Source: JBMFVE01 sp049966155
GTDB lineage: Bacteria > Bacteroidota > Ignavibacteria > Kryptoniales > JAKASW01
Direction of reading: 5' to 3'
NCBI GenBank assembly: GCA_049966155.1
Contig: JBMFVE010000004.1
Location: 62,001-126,000, forward strand
DNA: 64,000 bases
Positions within the stretch are counted from its first letter, which is position 1. Each line of letters starts with the position of its first letter. Below the pieces are notes generated by a model, which made no database searches, was not told where the DNA came from, and saw only the letters and a program-made list of their open reading frames with translations. Positions 18,627 to 28,074 of the stretch are shown in pieces. A program made the translations under genes and the position numbers.

Positions 18627-19616
18627 TCACCTCAAAGAGATAATAAATGGAGTCGGAGAAAATGAAACAATGAAAATTATAATGGTCAGCCAGCCGACAA
18701 CCTGACGTTTCCTATCGAGAGGCTCAAGGTCAATCACGGGCGGGTGATCAAGCTTGACAACGAAAAACAAAATCGCACACCAAAAGAGCCATCCGCTCCA
18801 GCCGATTTCAGATTCGATGCCGAACACAGGAAGAAGTCCGAGTAAACCAATGCTCAGTATAATAATAAAAAAAGCTCTTGCAATAAATCTGTGCCGCCTC
18901 TCAACCATTGCATATATCATATGTCCACCATCAAGTTGTCCAATCGGCAGCAAGTTCATCGCCGTTACAAATAAACCAAACCATCCAACACAAAGAAAGG
19001 GGTAATGATAAATTTCCGACATTGGTGGGACAAATTCTTTATGGGGGTTTGTGAGTATTAATTCAAGTAGCTTATAAAGAATCGTGTTTCCGAACACCAG
19101 TGGCACCCCTCCGGAATTGGGGACTGAATTGGTTGCAAAGTTAAAATCAGGATGGATGCTCAGTATATATTCTTTTGGGGGAAGGTGGGTGAATCCGAAG
19201 ATCAATATCAATGTGCTGACAACAAAACCTGCAATTGGTCCAGAAACGCCGATGTCAAATATTGCTTTTCTCGATGGGACCACACTTTTTGTTCTGATGA
19301 CCGCGCCGAGCGTTCCAAAGTTAAGCATTCCCGGCATGACAGGGAAGGGAATGAAAAAGGGAAGGGTAGCCTTGACTTTGTGTTTAACAGAATAAAAGAA
19401 GTGGCCAAATTCATGAGTGCCGAGAACAAGGAGTAACAAAACGCTGTACGTTATCCCGAATTTAAAGTTCAGAAGATCGAAAGGATCTTTACCTACCCAT
19501 TCAACTCCTGCCATTGTCGTGGTTATGAAAGTCAACACAAACAGGATAATGTGTCTCGTAATTCTCAATTCCCGAAGCGATATCGTAAAAGGCTCTCTAT
19601 ATTCAAAGCTTTCCAT
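18627..19616 (-). CDS. Site-2 protease family (M50) membrane metalloprotease
   Basis: 329 residues with several membrane helices. Zinc motif HEFGHF lies in the second helix region, GPIAGF follows, and the third ligand is in NLLPIGQLDGGH (LDG motif). This is the ring of features defining intramembrane site-2 proteases. I chose ATG at 19616 because it lies 7 bases after the upstream stop; an upstream in-frame start near 19712 would add a Cys-rich prefix inside the neighbouring gene. The large loop between GPIAG and LDGGH resembles plant EGY-type/bacterial short S2P proteins without a PDZ domain. Substrate unknown. Confidence 0.88.
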   Translation of the reverse strand: MESFEYREPFTISLRELRITRHIILFVLTFITTTMAGVEWVGKDPFDLLNFKFGITYSVLLLLVLGTHEFGHFFYSVKHKVKATLPFFIPFPVMPGMLNFGTLGAVIRTKSVVPSRKAIFDIGVSGPIAGFVVSTLILIFGFTHLPPKEYILSIHPDFNFATNSVPNSGGVPLVFGNTILYKLLELILTNPHKEFVPPMSEIYHYPFLCVGWFGLFVTAMNLLPIGQLDGGHMIYAMVERRHRFIARAFFIIILSIGLLGLLPVFGIESEIGWSGWLFWCAILFFVVKLDHPPVIDLEPLDRKRQVVGWLTIIIFIVSFSPTPFIISLR

Positions 19617-19623
19617 TTTGTCC

Positions 19624-20730
19624 TTAGTATTTGCGTCCTTTCCATTTGACTTCCCCACCAATAAACACAAGTAAGGGGAGTAATGCAACGTACAATATGT
19701 AATAAATCTCAAAAAAAACTATGAATTTCAAGTGAGAAATCTTTCCATAATATTTTAAAAACGGAAAAAGAAAAAGAGTATCGACAGCAGTTTTAAGAAG
19801 GAAAAAATATCCGAAGTATGTGAAAGAGAAGAATGGACTGAGAATAATTAACCAGTGGAGCATAAACCCCGGTGCCATAGTGGCTATGCCAAATAGGCCT
19901 GTGTCTTTTCCACCTGTTGCCCACCGCCTTCGTTGAGATAAAAGCTCCCTCAGTGTTTTTACTGGCCTTGTATGTACCAGCGTTAATCTGTCTATCGGGT
20001 ACTTGAAATTCCATTTTTTGGATTTTGAAATTGATTTATAAAGTGCATAGTCCTCAGTAACACTAAACTTGATTTTCCTGTAGCCTCCAACATTTTCGTA
20101 TGCTTCCTTTCTAAACGCAAGGTTATTTCCCAGACATCCTGTTGGTTTGCCAACTGTTGCTGCACCAGGTGCTATACTCAAAAGCAAATCCCAGTCGAGT
20201 GCCTGAATTCCACTGAAGATCGTATTGGCGGGATTGATATGGGTCACGCCGCCGACGATACCCGTTTTTTCATCGAAGTACTTTAAGGTTTCATCAATCC
20301 ATTGGGGCGGTACTTCACAATCGGCATCAGTAAGGAAAATTATTTCACCACTGGCTTTATCTATTCCTTGAGAAAGTGCATTTGTCTTTCCTCTGAGGTG
20401 GTGATCATGGGATACGTCAATTCTTTTTACAAAAGGAAATCTGGAAATAAATTCGTCGATTATTGAAGGGGTCCTGTCGGTAGATTGATCATTGGCAATT
20501 ATGACCTCAAGTTTATCCTTTGGATACCTTAATCCAACAAGCGATTCCAGGCAGGCTCTTATATTAAATTCTTCATCCTTTGCTGCAACGACTACCGATA
20601 CAAATGGAAGATTAGACAGCACAGCGAGAGTTGTTGGTGTCTTTTTTGCCAGTAGTGCGGCAAAGGAGTAAAAGCTAAGATCAATAACGTATATTGCAAA
20701 AATTATGAATGCAAGGGTCTCCAGATTCAT
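19624..20730 (-). CDS. Family 2 glycosyltransferase, membrane-anchored
   Basis: 368 residues: an N-terminal anchor helix, then a GT-A domain with VSVVVAAKDEEFNIRACLES, IIANDQSTDRTPSI, FLTDADCEVP (DxD), TEDYALYKSI and the QRRRWATGG motif of processive-type GT2 enzymes, then two or three C-terminal membrane helices. It probably builds a lipid-linked or surface glycan. Its start overlaps the stop of the DUF2723 gene as ATGA, so the two are likely made together and may act on the same acceptor. Confidence 0.88.
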   Translation of the reverse strand: MNLETLAFIIFAIYVIDLSFYSFAALLAKKTPTTLAVLSNLPFVSVVVAAKDEEFNIRACLESLVGLRYPKDKLEVIIANDQSTDRTPSIIDEFISRFPFVKRIDVSHDHHLRGKTNALSQGIDKASGEIIFLTDADCEVPPQWIDETLKYFDEKTGIVGGVTHINPANTIFSGIQALDWDLLLSIAPGAATVGKPTGCLGNNLAFRKEAYENVGGYRKIKFSVTEDYALYKSISKSKKWNFKYPIDRLTLVHTRPVKTLRELLSQRRRWATGGKDTGLFGIATMAPGFMLHWLIILSPFFSFTYFGYFFLLKTAVDTLFLFPFLKYYGKISHLKFIVFFEIYYILYVALLPLLVFIGGEVKWKGRKY

Positions 20731-22664
20731 CTGGTTATTCCTAATTCTAATAGAAGCTTTGCGCGTTCCTCCGTTAACCCGGGAAGGGTGTTATCCACCT
20801 GAAGGGCTTTGTTTATAAACGACAACGCAGAGGTTTTGTCTCCATATGCATATTCGTAAGCAGCACGTGCAACAAACATCTTTGCGTAAGTTGTCACAAT
20901 TTGTTTTGAATAGTCGTTTCCTTGCTGCACCGCATAACGGTACCCGTCAAAAGAGTAATCTGGCGGATGTACATAAGAGGAGTCTCGTCTGAGCATGAAA
21001 ACCAATCCGTAAGGTATCAACGTAAAGCCGGTGATGTAATTCCTCTCTATCTCGGGTCCAACGAATACAGCCCTTCCCAGGTGAATTGCACCAAGGATTA
21101 TCTGCCTTATAAATTCAGCATAACTGCTTTCTATTTGAGAAGGATCATACGGCAAATCATTCTCGAAAAGATGAAGTTGATGGAGATAATTCTGGTACAC
21201 GTTTATGTTTCTGCCAAAAAGGCTCTTATTTCTTTGAAATATGTCATTTGCGTACCAGGAACGTCTCAGCAACTCTTTGTCAATCACCAATATGTCCGGT
21301 CTTATATTGTCAACATTTTGATAATACCAGGAAGCGGAGACAAAATCATCCCACTGGTAAGAAATGACAACAGAATGCTCTGGCAGGCTTTGAAGAATAT
21401 CTTTTGTATATGCTTCAACAGACCTGTCCTTGCTTCTGTCAACCGACCCGTAATTAAATATTACCATTGAAACCGGGATGGTCAGGAGAACTGCTGCTGA
21501 TGCATACTGCAAAGAATGGGAAGATCCCTTTAAATTGTTCAAAACAAAGTAGTAACCATAAAGGGCATAAATAGACAGGCCAATATATGCGAGAAGAAAA
21601 TAACTTTGTATGTCGTGAATATCATAGTTTGTCGAGTAAACAAGATCCGAAACTACGAGTATTGCAGAAAAGATAAAAAGTTTACGATGTTGATAAAAAG
21701 AGGATGCAATTCCTGTTGTGATTATCACAAGTGACAGTCCAAATTCGTGAGTTAATCCTCTAAAAAAGAAGTTTAGTTGCCGCCAGAAAACCTCCTGTGA
21801 GCTGAACATCCAGACTCTGAACTGTTTACCGGTGACATGCCAGACAAACCTTTTGAATGTCTCCGGGTCTCCCCAGTTGAGGAGCGGATGCTGAGCGGAC
21901 CTCAGTGGGAGGTAAACATAAAGGGTAAGTGAAAGAATAAATCCTCCTAACAGTGCGGCTGCGATACCTTTGCTTACCTTTCTTTGTTTAAGTAAAGGAT
22001 ATGTCAAATAAAGTAGTCCAGGAACAATTAAAATAGTTGTCATGTGATTGGTAAATCCCAGCCCGAGAACGGCGCCAGAAGCAGCTGCAATGTACATGGT
22101 TGGTGATAAAACAAATTTAATCCATACAAATAAAATCGACGCAAAGAGGAGGAGTTGTAATGAATAGACCTCTACCGACGTGCTCTGGTCCCAATATGTT
22201 CGTGAGAATCCCAGCGTAAGCGTTGCAAGAAATCCCGCCAAATAGATAGTCTCAAAACTGAGAAAAATGTCATTTTTTTCTTTATCTTTTTTTAATTTCC
22301 CCATGGTGGGTGTACTGCGTAAAATCAGGACAAATGAAGCTAAAAAAAATCCGCCACTCAATGCAGTACAGATTACAGCGAATAAATTTGCCCTAATTGC
22401 TACCTCGCTGTAAAATGGTATTCGCACAAATGCTGCACCGAGAAGTGTAAAAAGGGGGTAACCAGTTGGATGTGCAATGCCAAGAGTCCACAACACGGTT
22501 GTAAGTTCGCCAGCATCAATGTAAGTTATACTTCTTGACATAGTGTTCAGGTAAACTCCAGCCAGTGCAAGCGAAGCAATTGCCGAGAGCTCCAGTACAA
22601 TTATATTCGTTTTCCGCTCCTCCAATGTAACGGCTGTCCGTGAAACCCCTTTATTGAGCTTCAT
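20727..22664 (-). CDS. DUF2723 family multi-pass protein, O-mannosyltransferase-like
   Basis: 645 residues with about eleven membrane segments. A signature near the N-terminus, ITYIDAGELTTVLWTLGIAH followed by PTGYPL, is diagnostic for DUF2723, a GT-C-type family common in Bacteroidota and related to animal TMEM260 O-mannosyltransferase. The soluble C-terminal third (about 430-645) ends in a TPR-like helix pair (YEYAYGDKTSALSFINKALQ). Being joined by ATGA to a GT2 gene and upstream of secreted proteins suggests glycosylation of exported proteins. That role is inference. Confidence 0.8.
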   Translation of the reverse strand: MKLNKGVSRTAVTLEERKTNIIVLELSAIASLALAGVYLNTMSRSITYIDAGELTTVLWTLGIAHPTGYPLFTLLGAAFVRIPFYSEVAIRANLFAVICTALSGGFFLASFVLILRSTPTMGKLKKDKEKNDIFLSFETIYLAGFLATLTLGFSRTYWDQSTSVEVYSLQLLLFASILFVWIKFVLSPTMYIAAASGAVLGLGFTNHMTTILIVPGLLYLTYPLLKQRKVSKGIAAALLGGFILSLTLYVYLPLRSAQHPLLNWGDPETFKRFVWHVTGKQFRVWMFSSQEVFWRQLNFFFRGLTHEFGLSLVIITTGIASSFYQHRKLFIFSAILVVSDLVYSTNYDIHDIQSYFLLAYIGLSIYALYGYYFVLNNLKGSSHSLQYASAAVLLTIPVSMVIFNYGSVDRSKDRSVEAYTKDILQSLPEHSVVISYQWDDFVSASWYYQNVDNIRPDILVIDKELLRRSWYANDIFQRNKSLFGRNINVYQNYLHQLHLFENDLPYDPSQIESSYAEFIRQIILGAIHLGRAVFVGPEIERNYITGFTLIPYGLVFMLRRDSSYVHPPDYSFDGYRYAVQQGNDYSKQIVTTYAKMFVARAAYEYAYGDKTSALSFINKALQVDNTLPGLTEERAKLLLELGITR

Positions 22665-22730
22665 TTTTTAAAAGCTGTTGGATTATGGGTGTGGCCGGTT
22701 GGCGGCATATCTTTTTGCGTTATAAAGCGG

Positions 22731-25595
22731 CTAATGTGCATTTGGGACAAATTGCGATACAACCTTACGAAATGTTGAAGCTGTCCATCGGAGCCTTGAT
22801 GAAACACTGTTGAGAAATTCATTTGTATTTTTATAATCAAGATTAGAAGCAAGTGTGTTTAAATCCTTATCGTTATCCGGTAGTTTATGGGTTGGTCGAG
22901 ACAAAGCCGTATAATTGACAAATTCGATCATACGGTAAAAATTGTAATTATTTATCAAATCTTCTGCGGTTTCAGTATCTATCAAGCCATAATTAGTTGC
23001 TGTTCTTAAAGCATCTGGAATGCTCATGGGTATTGCCGGCAAAAACTTTTCTATTGAACTGAGTATTAAAATTTGACTGATGAACTGAATGGTCACCATC
23101 CCGCCATCAGATGTTTTTACATCTTTTGTTCCAAAGATTTTTTTTGTCTGGACTGTTTTTTCATGAATTTTTATTATTTCTTTTAAATTCTCCTCTGTAA
23201 ATTCAAACTTTAAAAGCCTCTCCTTGACTGGGATCTCGCTGGAAGTATCGTTTACAATTACCCTGAATCCTGTCATTGCCATTAGTTCCCATATAGAAAC
23301 CCTGGATTGCAGGTATTTTTTGTACTCTTCAAGACTCACAATAAGGGGGGCGCTCCTACCCTCAGGGCGGAGCTTAAAATCAATTTCAAAAAGAGGTTGG
23401 CCGTCTTCGTCTACAAGGTTCCTCTGTAGCTCCTGAATGCGCTTTTCGAGCTCAGGGATTTTGAGCCTGCCTGAATTGGGGGAGAGAGCAAATAAGTCGA
23501 GGTCGGAAAAGAAAGACATCTCCCCTGTTCCAAGTTTTCCACCAGCAATCAGTATAAGTTCATCTTCACGAAAAATCCGACGGTACTCTCTCAACAGCAT
23601 CTGTTCGGCAAAATTAGTCCAGAGGCGCTGCATTTCTTCAAGTGAGATTTCCCCCAGCAGGTAAAGCAGTCCATACTTCATCTCGTTAAAAGCCCTGATT
23701 GAGCTGGCAGGCATTTCCTCCAGATATGGTTTTGGATCGAGAAAATGTTCGGCTGTAAGTATTAGATCGAGCATGAGGGGATTTGAAGAAATGTAACTGA
23801 TGAACCTTGTGGCTCTGGAGCTAATTGTGAGTATCAAACGGCGCACTCTTTCGTCAAAAAGCGATTTGTAAAATGCCTCAACGCTTTTTACAACCGGTAC
23901 CATTCTTGCGAGGTTGTGAAGGGCAAGGTCAGGATCCGGTGTTAGTTTGAGATCTTCGAAAAGCATAGGTGCTATTTCCCTGAATGTCCTTGTCACAGAT
24001 GTTGGGAACTCAACATCGCCAGTTCGAGTGATGCCGCGAGATAAGTATTTTATATGTTTTAAGCTCTCGTCCGGCTTCAGCACTCCATAGTTTTGCAAAG
24101 CTCTTGCAGTGCGCTGATCGTTCGGCAAACCATCCAGGATTTGTCCTATCTCTGTTTGCTGAATGGGTTCCTCGTAGTGAAATACGTCATCAAAAATTGA
24201 TGCAACTTGCTGGAAATAACCGAACAACTCATTTCGGAACCTCCTTTCGTTCCTATAACCGCATCTTTTTGCAAGTGACAATAACTCACTTCCCCCAGGT
24301 GGAATCGTATGTGTCTGGATATTATGATAAAGCTGCAGACGGTGCTCAACAAGACGAAAAAGGCGGTAGGCTTTATCAAGAACCCGAGCTTCTTTCCTGC
24401 TGAGAAGTTTCCTTTCGCAGAGAAGCTGGATTGCCTTGAGCGTATTGCCGGTGCGCAGTTCAGGATTAGTCCCGCCATTTAGCAGCTGAAGTGCCTGGAC
24501 AATAAATTCTATATCTCGAATGCCACCCCTCCGAAGCTTTATATTAAGCTCATCTGAAGAATCAGCTTCAATTCGAAGTTTTATTCTTGCAATTTCATCG
24601 AGAGGATTCTCGAGCCATGTTCGAGGATAAACAAAAGGAACAAGAGTTCGTAAAAAGATTTCAGATGTGTATTTATCACCGGCAATGTGTCGGGCTTTGA
24701 TCAACATCTGCCGCTCCCATAGTTCACCACGTGACTCATAATATGTCAGTGCGCTTTGAAGAGTCCTTACAACAGGGCCGGAAGCACCGTCCGGCCGCAG
24801 GCGAAGATCTGTTCTATATAAATGTCCTTCGTTTGTTGTTGTTGTCAGATATTTCATAAAGTTGTCAACATACCATGATGCATGATCTCCGAGAGAGTGG
24901 GTTAGTTTGTCATTGTCTTCTTTGTAGATAAAGAGTAAATCAATATCTGAACTGTAATTCAGTTCCCTGCCCCCAAGCTTTCCCAGACCTATGACACACA
25001 GCGCCGGAGGAGATTCATGAAATTTGTCGGTGAAGTCGGCCGCGGAAACTTCAAGAATAACCTGAAGTATCGTGTCTGCAAGATCAGAAATCTGTCTCGT
25101 GGTCGATTCAATGTCATCGTACCCGCAAATGTCACGTGCCCCTATTCGTAAAATCTCGCGCTTATATATTCTCCGAAGATAATCAAGCCTATGTTGGCGT
25201 GTAGAAAAAAGCTTAATTTCACCCAGCATTTCACGGTGGAGTTCTGCTGCGCTGAAGATTGTCTCGATTCCTCCCTGAGAAAACAAGAATCTAAAAAATG
25301 ATGGATGCTGAACTAGGATGTCTGCAAGATATTGGCTTGTTGAAATAATTTTAATAAAATCTGTCAGCAGTTTGTTGTTCTTGTTGAGATCTGAAATGAC
25401 TGAAGCCTGATTTGGTGTTGAATTTAAAAATCGCTCGAGATTGTTAATCGCTGAAAACTGAGAAGGGGTTTCAGCTGATAACCTCTCAAGCTTAACAATC
25501 ATTGGCGTGGCTTCTACATCTGCGCCAGAATGCGCGATGATTTCGAAGAGAATTTTAAGAATATCGGAAATTTTATTTTTTTCCGCTGTTTTCAC
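22731..25595 (-). CDS. glnE: Glutamine synthetase adenylyltransferase / deadenylase
   Basis: GlnE adds AMP to, and removes it from, glutamine synthetase in response to nitrogen state. 954 residues, close to the usual ~945. The N-terminal deadenylase half has GLGKLGGRELNYSSDIDLLF and LRPDGASGPVV. The C-terminal adenylyltransferase half has GGKLGTGEMSFFSDLDLFAL and DFKLRPEGRSAPL. Both nucleotidyltransferase S-D-x-D pairs are intact. The start is GTG at 25595 inside the end of the M20 gene (23-base overlap); its Shine-Dalgarno is weak, so translation is probably coupled. No glnA, glnB or glnD lies in the window. Confidence 0.95.
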   Translation of the reverse strand: MKTAEKNKISDILKILFEIIAHSGADVEATPMIVKLERLSAETPSQFSAINNLERFLNSTPNQASVISDLNKNNKLLTDFIKIISTSQYLADILVQHPSFFRFLFSQGGIETIFSAAELHREMLGEIKLFSTRQHRLDYLRRIYKREILRIGARDICGYDDIESTTRQISDLADTILQVILEVSAADFTDKFHESPPALCVIGLGKLGGRELNYSSDIDLLFIYKEDNDKLTHSLGDHASWYVDNFMKYLTTTTNEGHLYRTDLRLRPDGASGPVVRTLQSALTYYESRGELWERQMLIKARHIAGDKYTSEIFLRTLVPFVYPRTWLENPLDEIARIKLRIEADSSDELNIKLRRGGIRDIEFIVQALQLLNGGTNPELRTGNTLKAIQLLCERKLLSRKEARVLDKAYRLFRLVEHRLQLYHNIQTHTIPPGGSELLSLAKRCGYRNERRFRNELFGYFQQVASIFDDVFHYEEPIQQTEIGQILDGLPNDQRTARALQNYGVLKPDESLKHIKYLSRGITRTGDVEFPTSVTRTFREIAPMLFEDLKLTPDPDLALHNLARMVPVVKSVEAFYKSLFDERVRRLILTISSRATRFISYISSNPLMLDLILTAEHFLDPKPYLEEMPASSIRAFNEMKYGLLYLLGEISLEEMQRLWTNFAEQMLLREYRRIFREDELILIAGGKLGTGEMSFFSDLDLFALSPNSGRLKIPELEKRIQELQRNLVDEDGQPLFEIDFKLRPEGRSAPLIVSLEEYKKYLQSRVSIWELMAMTGFRVIVNDTSSEIPVKERLLKFEFTEENLKEIIKIHEKTVQTKKIFGTKDVKTSDGGMVTIQFISQILILSSIEKFLPAIPMSIPDALRTATNYGLIDTETAEDLINNYNFYRMIEFVNYTALSRPTHKLPDNDKDLNTLASNLDYKNTNEFLNSVSSRLRWTASTFRKVVSQFVPNAH

Positions 25596-26796
25596 GTCTT
25601 TTCTCTATACTCTGTCCGCCAGTTAGATACCTATACGCAATATAAGCCAGGAGGGCAGAGCCGTACTGAAGTACCTGCTCGCTGAGCCTAAACTTTGAGC
25701 TGTGGAGCGGTTCAATGGAGCCGTCTTTTTTATCACCAGTCCCAATCCACCAGAAACTTCCCGGCACCTTTTTAAGGAAAAATGAAAAATCTTCCGCTGC
25801 CATGACGGGTTCTATGGTGGTTGCCGATTTATACCCGAAAAGCTCTTTTGCACATTCAGATGCCAGGGAAGTTTCCGGTTCTGAATTTTGCAAAACAGGG
25901 TACCCGCGGCTTATTTCACATGTGCACTTTGCACCACTCCCTGCAGCAATATTTGTACACATTTTCTGTATAAGATTTAAGGCTCGTTTTCTCCATGTTT
26001 CGTTCATTGCTCTAAATGTGCCGGAAAGTCTTACCTCATCTGGAATGACGTTTGGGACTGTGCCGCCGTGCACAGCCCCAATTGTAAGCACTGAAGGTTC
26101 AAATGGGTTCTTCATGCGACTAATTGTTGTTTGAAGAGCCATGACAATTTCGGATGCTATTACAACCGGGTCAACTGTATTGTGCGGCTTTGCCCCGTGC
26201 CCCCCTTTACCCGATACCGTAATATATATTTCATCCGCCGAAGCCATCAAAGGCCCGCTTTTAAAGCCAAATTTTCCCACAGGGAGATCATTGGTGACAT
26301 GCTGCCCAAATATGGCATCAACATCTGGATCCTTCAAAACCCCTTCTTCCTCCATTATCTTTGCACCACCCGGATTGCGTTCTTCACTGGGCTGGAAAAT
26401 AAACTTTACTGTACCAGGGAAGTCATTTGAAAGCTGCTTCAGAATTATTGCTGCGCCAATTAGCATTGCCATGTGTGCATCATGACCACAAGCATGCATT
26501 ATGCCATTTTTTTTGCTGGCAAATGCAAGATTTGTTTCTTCCTGTATGGGTAGAGCATCCATATCTGCCCGAAGGGCTACCACCTTGCCGTGTCCTTTTC
26601 CGTGCAGAACTCCAACGACCCCGGTGTATGCAACGCCTTCCTTTATTTCAATACCAAGTCTCTTTAGAAATCTTGAGACAATCTTTGATGTCTTATACTC
26701 TTCAAATGCCAATTCAGGCATTTGATGTAAGGTTCGCCTAATCTTTATAAGATCTTTCTGGATTTTTGTTGATAGTGAAAGGATTTTATCTTTCAT
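25573..26796 (-). CDS. M20 family metal-dependent amidohydrolase
   Basis: 407 residues of the N-acyl-amino-acid/IAA-amino-acid/hippurate hydrolase type. Motifs in order: LHQMPELAFEEYKTS, ALRADMDALPIQEETN, HACGHDAHMAMLIGAA, FQPSEERNPGGAKIM, GKGGHGAKPHNTVDPV (dimerisation domain) and VMAAEDFSFFLKKVPGSFWWIG at the C-terminus. All metal-site residues of the family (Cys/His of ACGHDAH, Glu pair, final His) are present. It hydrolyses an amide bond of an N-acyl amino acid or similar; the exact substrate is open. It heads the long minus-strand run and is divergent from gap. Confidence 0.9.
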   Translation of the reverse strand: MKDKILSLSTKIQKDLIKIRRTLHQMPELAFEEYKTSKIVSRFLKRLGIEIKEGVAYTGVVGVLHGKGHGKVVALRADMDALPIQEETNLAFASKKNGIMHACGHDAHMAMLIGAAIILKQLSNDFPGTVKFIFQPSEERNPGGAKIMEEEGVLKDPDVDAIFGQHVTNDLPVGKFGFKSGPLMASADEIYITVSGKGGHGAKPHNTVDPVVIASEIVMALQTTISRMKNPFEPSVLTIGAVHGGTVPNVIPDEVRLSGTFRAMNETWRKRALNLIQKMCTNIAAGSGAKCTCEISRGYPVLQNSEPETSLASECAKELFGYKSATTIEPVMAAEDFSFFLKKVPGSFWWIGTGDKKDGSIEPLHSSKFRLSEQVLQYGSALLAYIAYRYLTGGQSIEKRRENSGKK

Positions 26797-26983
26797 TAAT
26801 TAAAAATATTTGCATTGTGGATGAAATTCAATCACTGATATGACAATATAATTCATAACCTCGTAAATCTTTTGTTAAAACACAAAGCAAATTTTGCAGC
26901 CTTAACGAGATGATTGCAGGAAGATTTTAAAAGGATGACGATTTAACGTCTTCTCAAAATTGCTTATTAAGGTGCTCATGGCT

Positions 26984-27007
26984 AAATTTTCTTGTAAAAT
27001 TTGGAGG
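26984..27007 (+). promoter_or_regulatory. A/T hairpin next to the gap ribosome-binding site
   Basis: A perfect 7-bp inverted repeat (26984-26990 with 26996-27002, 5-base loop) ends inside the strong Shine-Dalgarno TTGGAGG at 27001-27007, six bases before the gap start. It could partly mask the site or stabilise the mRNA 5' end. All pairs are A-T, so stability is low and a chance repeat is possible. Confidence 0.3.
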
Positions 27008-27012
27008 ATTAA

Positions 27013-28023
27013 ATGGCAATAAACGTAGCAATTAACGGTTTTGGAAGAATTGGCAGGAATTTTTTCAGAGCCGCTTTTTCTCACAATGAAATTAACATAG
27101 TAGCTGTTAATGACATAACTGATGCAAGGACCCTTTCGCATCTTCTTAAATACGATTCTGTTCTTGGTAAATTTGATGCAAATGTTGAGGTGAAGGATAA
27201 TGAGATTATCGTAAACGGAAGAAAGGTAATTGTACTTTCGGAAAAGGACCATCACAACCTCAACTGGAAGTCTTTAGGCGTGGATATAGTCGTTGAATCC
27301 ACAGGTCTAAAACATTTCACAGATGGTGAGGATTCTCAGGTTCATTTGCAAAACGGTGCAAAGAAGGTTGTAATAACTGCACCTGCAAAAAAACCTGATG
27401 TAACTATTGTGCTTGGAGTCAATGACGAAATGTATGATCCCGTGAAACACAATATTATTTCCAATGCCAGCTGTACAACAAACTGTCTGGCCCCAGTTGT
27501 AAAAGTGCTCAGGGATACCTTTGGCATTAAGAAGGGTTTGATGACCACTGTGCACTCCTATACGAATGATCAGCGAATACTTGATTTGCCACACAAAGAT
27601 CTGCGCCGTGCACGTGCTGCTGCAGTTTCTATCATTCCTACCACTACAGGGGCGGCAAAAGCAATGGGTATTGTAATGCCTGACCTCAAGGGCAAGTTAG
27701 ATGGTTTTTCTATGCGTGTACCCACGCCAAATGTAAGTGTGGTTGACGTCGTAGTTGAGGCCGAAAGATCCACCACAAAAGAGGAAGTGAATGCAGCTTT
27801 AAAGGCGGCTTCGGAAGGGGCCATGAAAGGGATCCTTGGGTACAGTGAAGAACCTCTTGTATCAATAGATTACAAAGGGGACCCCCGTTCTTCAATAGTG
27901 GATGCATTGAGTACCATGGTTATCGACAATATGATAAAAGTTGTTTCATGGTATGACAATGAGTGGGGTTATTCAAATCGGGTCGTTGATTTAGTTAAAA
28001 AAATTGGTTCGACCCTTAACTAA
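27013..28023 (+). CDS. gap: Type I glyceraldehyde-3-phosphate dehydrogenase
   Basis: Central glycolytic/gluconeogenic enzyme of 336 residues. The Rossmann motif is INGFGRIGRNFFRA, and the acid of NDITDARTLSHLL points to NAD preference. The catalytic cysteine is in SNASCTTNCLAP, followed by TVHSYTNDQR, RRARAAAVSIIPTTTGAAKA and WYDNEWGYSNRVVDL. The ATG at 27013 is preceded by TTGGAGG. A good intrinsic terminator follows directly, yet the next genes, two secreted proteins and pgk, continue on the same strand, so pgk may be partly separate or reached by read-through. Confidence 0.98.
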   Translation: MAINVAINGFGRIGRNFFRAAFSHNEINIVAVNDITDARTLSHLLKYDSVLGKFDANVEVKDNEIIVNGRKVIVLSEKDHHNLNWKSLGVDIVVESTGLKHFTDGEDSQVHLQNGAKKVVITAPAKKPDVTIVLGVNDEMYDPVKHNIISNASCTTNCLAPVVKVLRDTFGIKKGLMTTVHSYTNDQRILDLPHKDLRRARAAAVSIIPTTTGAAKAMGIVMPDLKGKLDGFSMRVPTPNVSVVDVVVEAERSTTKEEVNAALKAASEGAMKGILGYSEEPLVSIDYKGDPRSSIVDALSTMVIDNMIKVVSWYDNEWGYSNRVVDLVKKIGSTLN

Positions 28024-28032
28024 AATAGTTTT

Positions 28033-28062
28033 GGGCTGACCCAACAGGTCGGCCCATTTTTT
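28033..28062 (+). terminator. Intrinsic terminator after gap
   Basis: A 9-bp stem (GGGCTGACC at 28033-28041 with GGTCGGCCC at 28047-28055, one G-T pair) with a CAACA loop, followed by a run ATTTTTTC. It lies 10 bases after the gap stop codon. Classic rho-independent layout. Confidence 0.82.
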
Positions 28063-28074
28063 CGGGCAGGTGAG

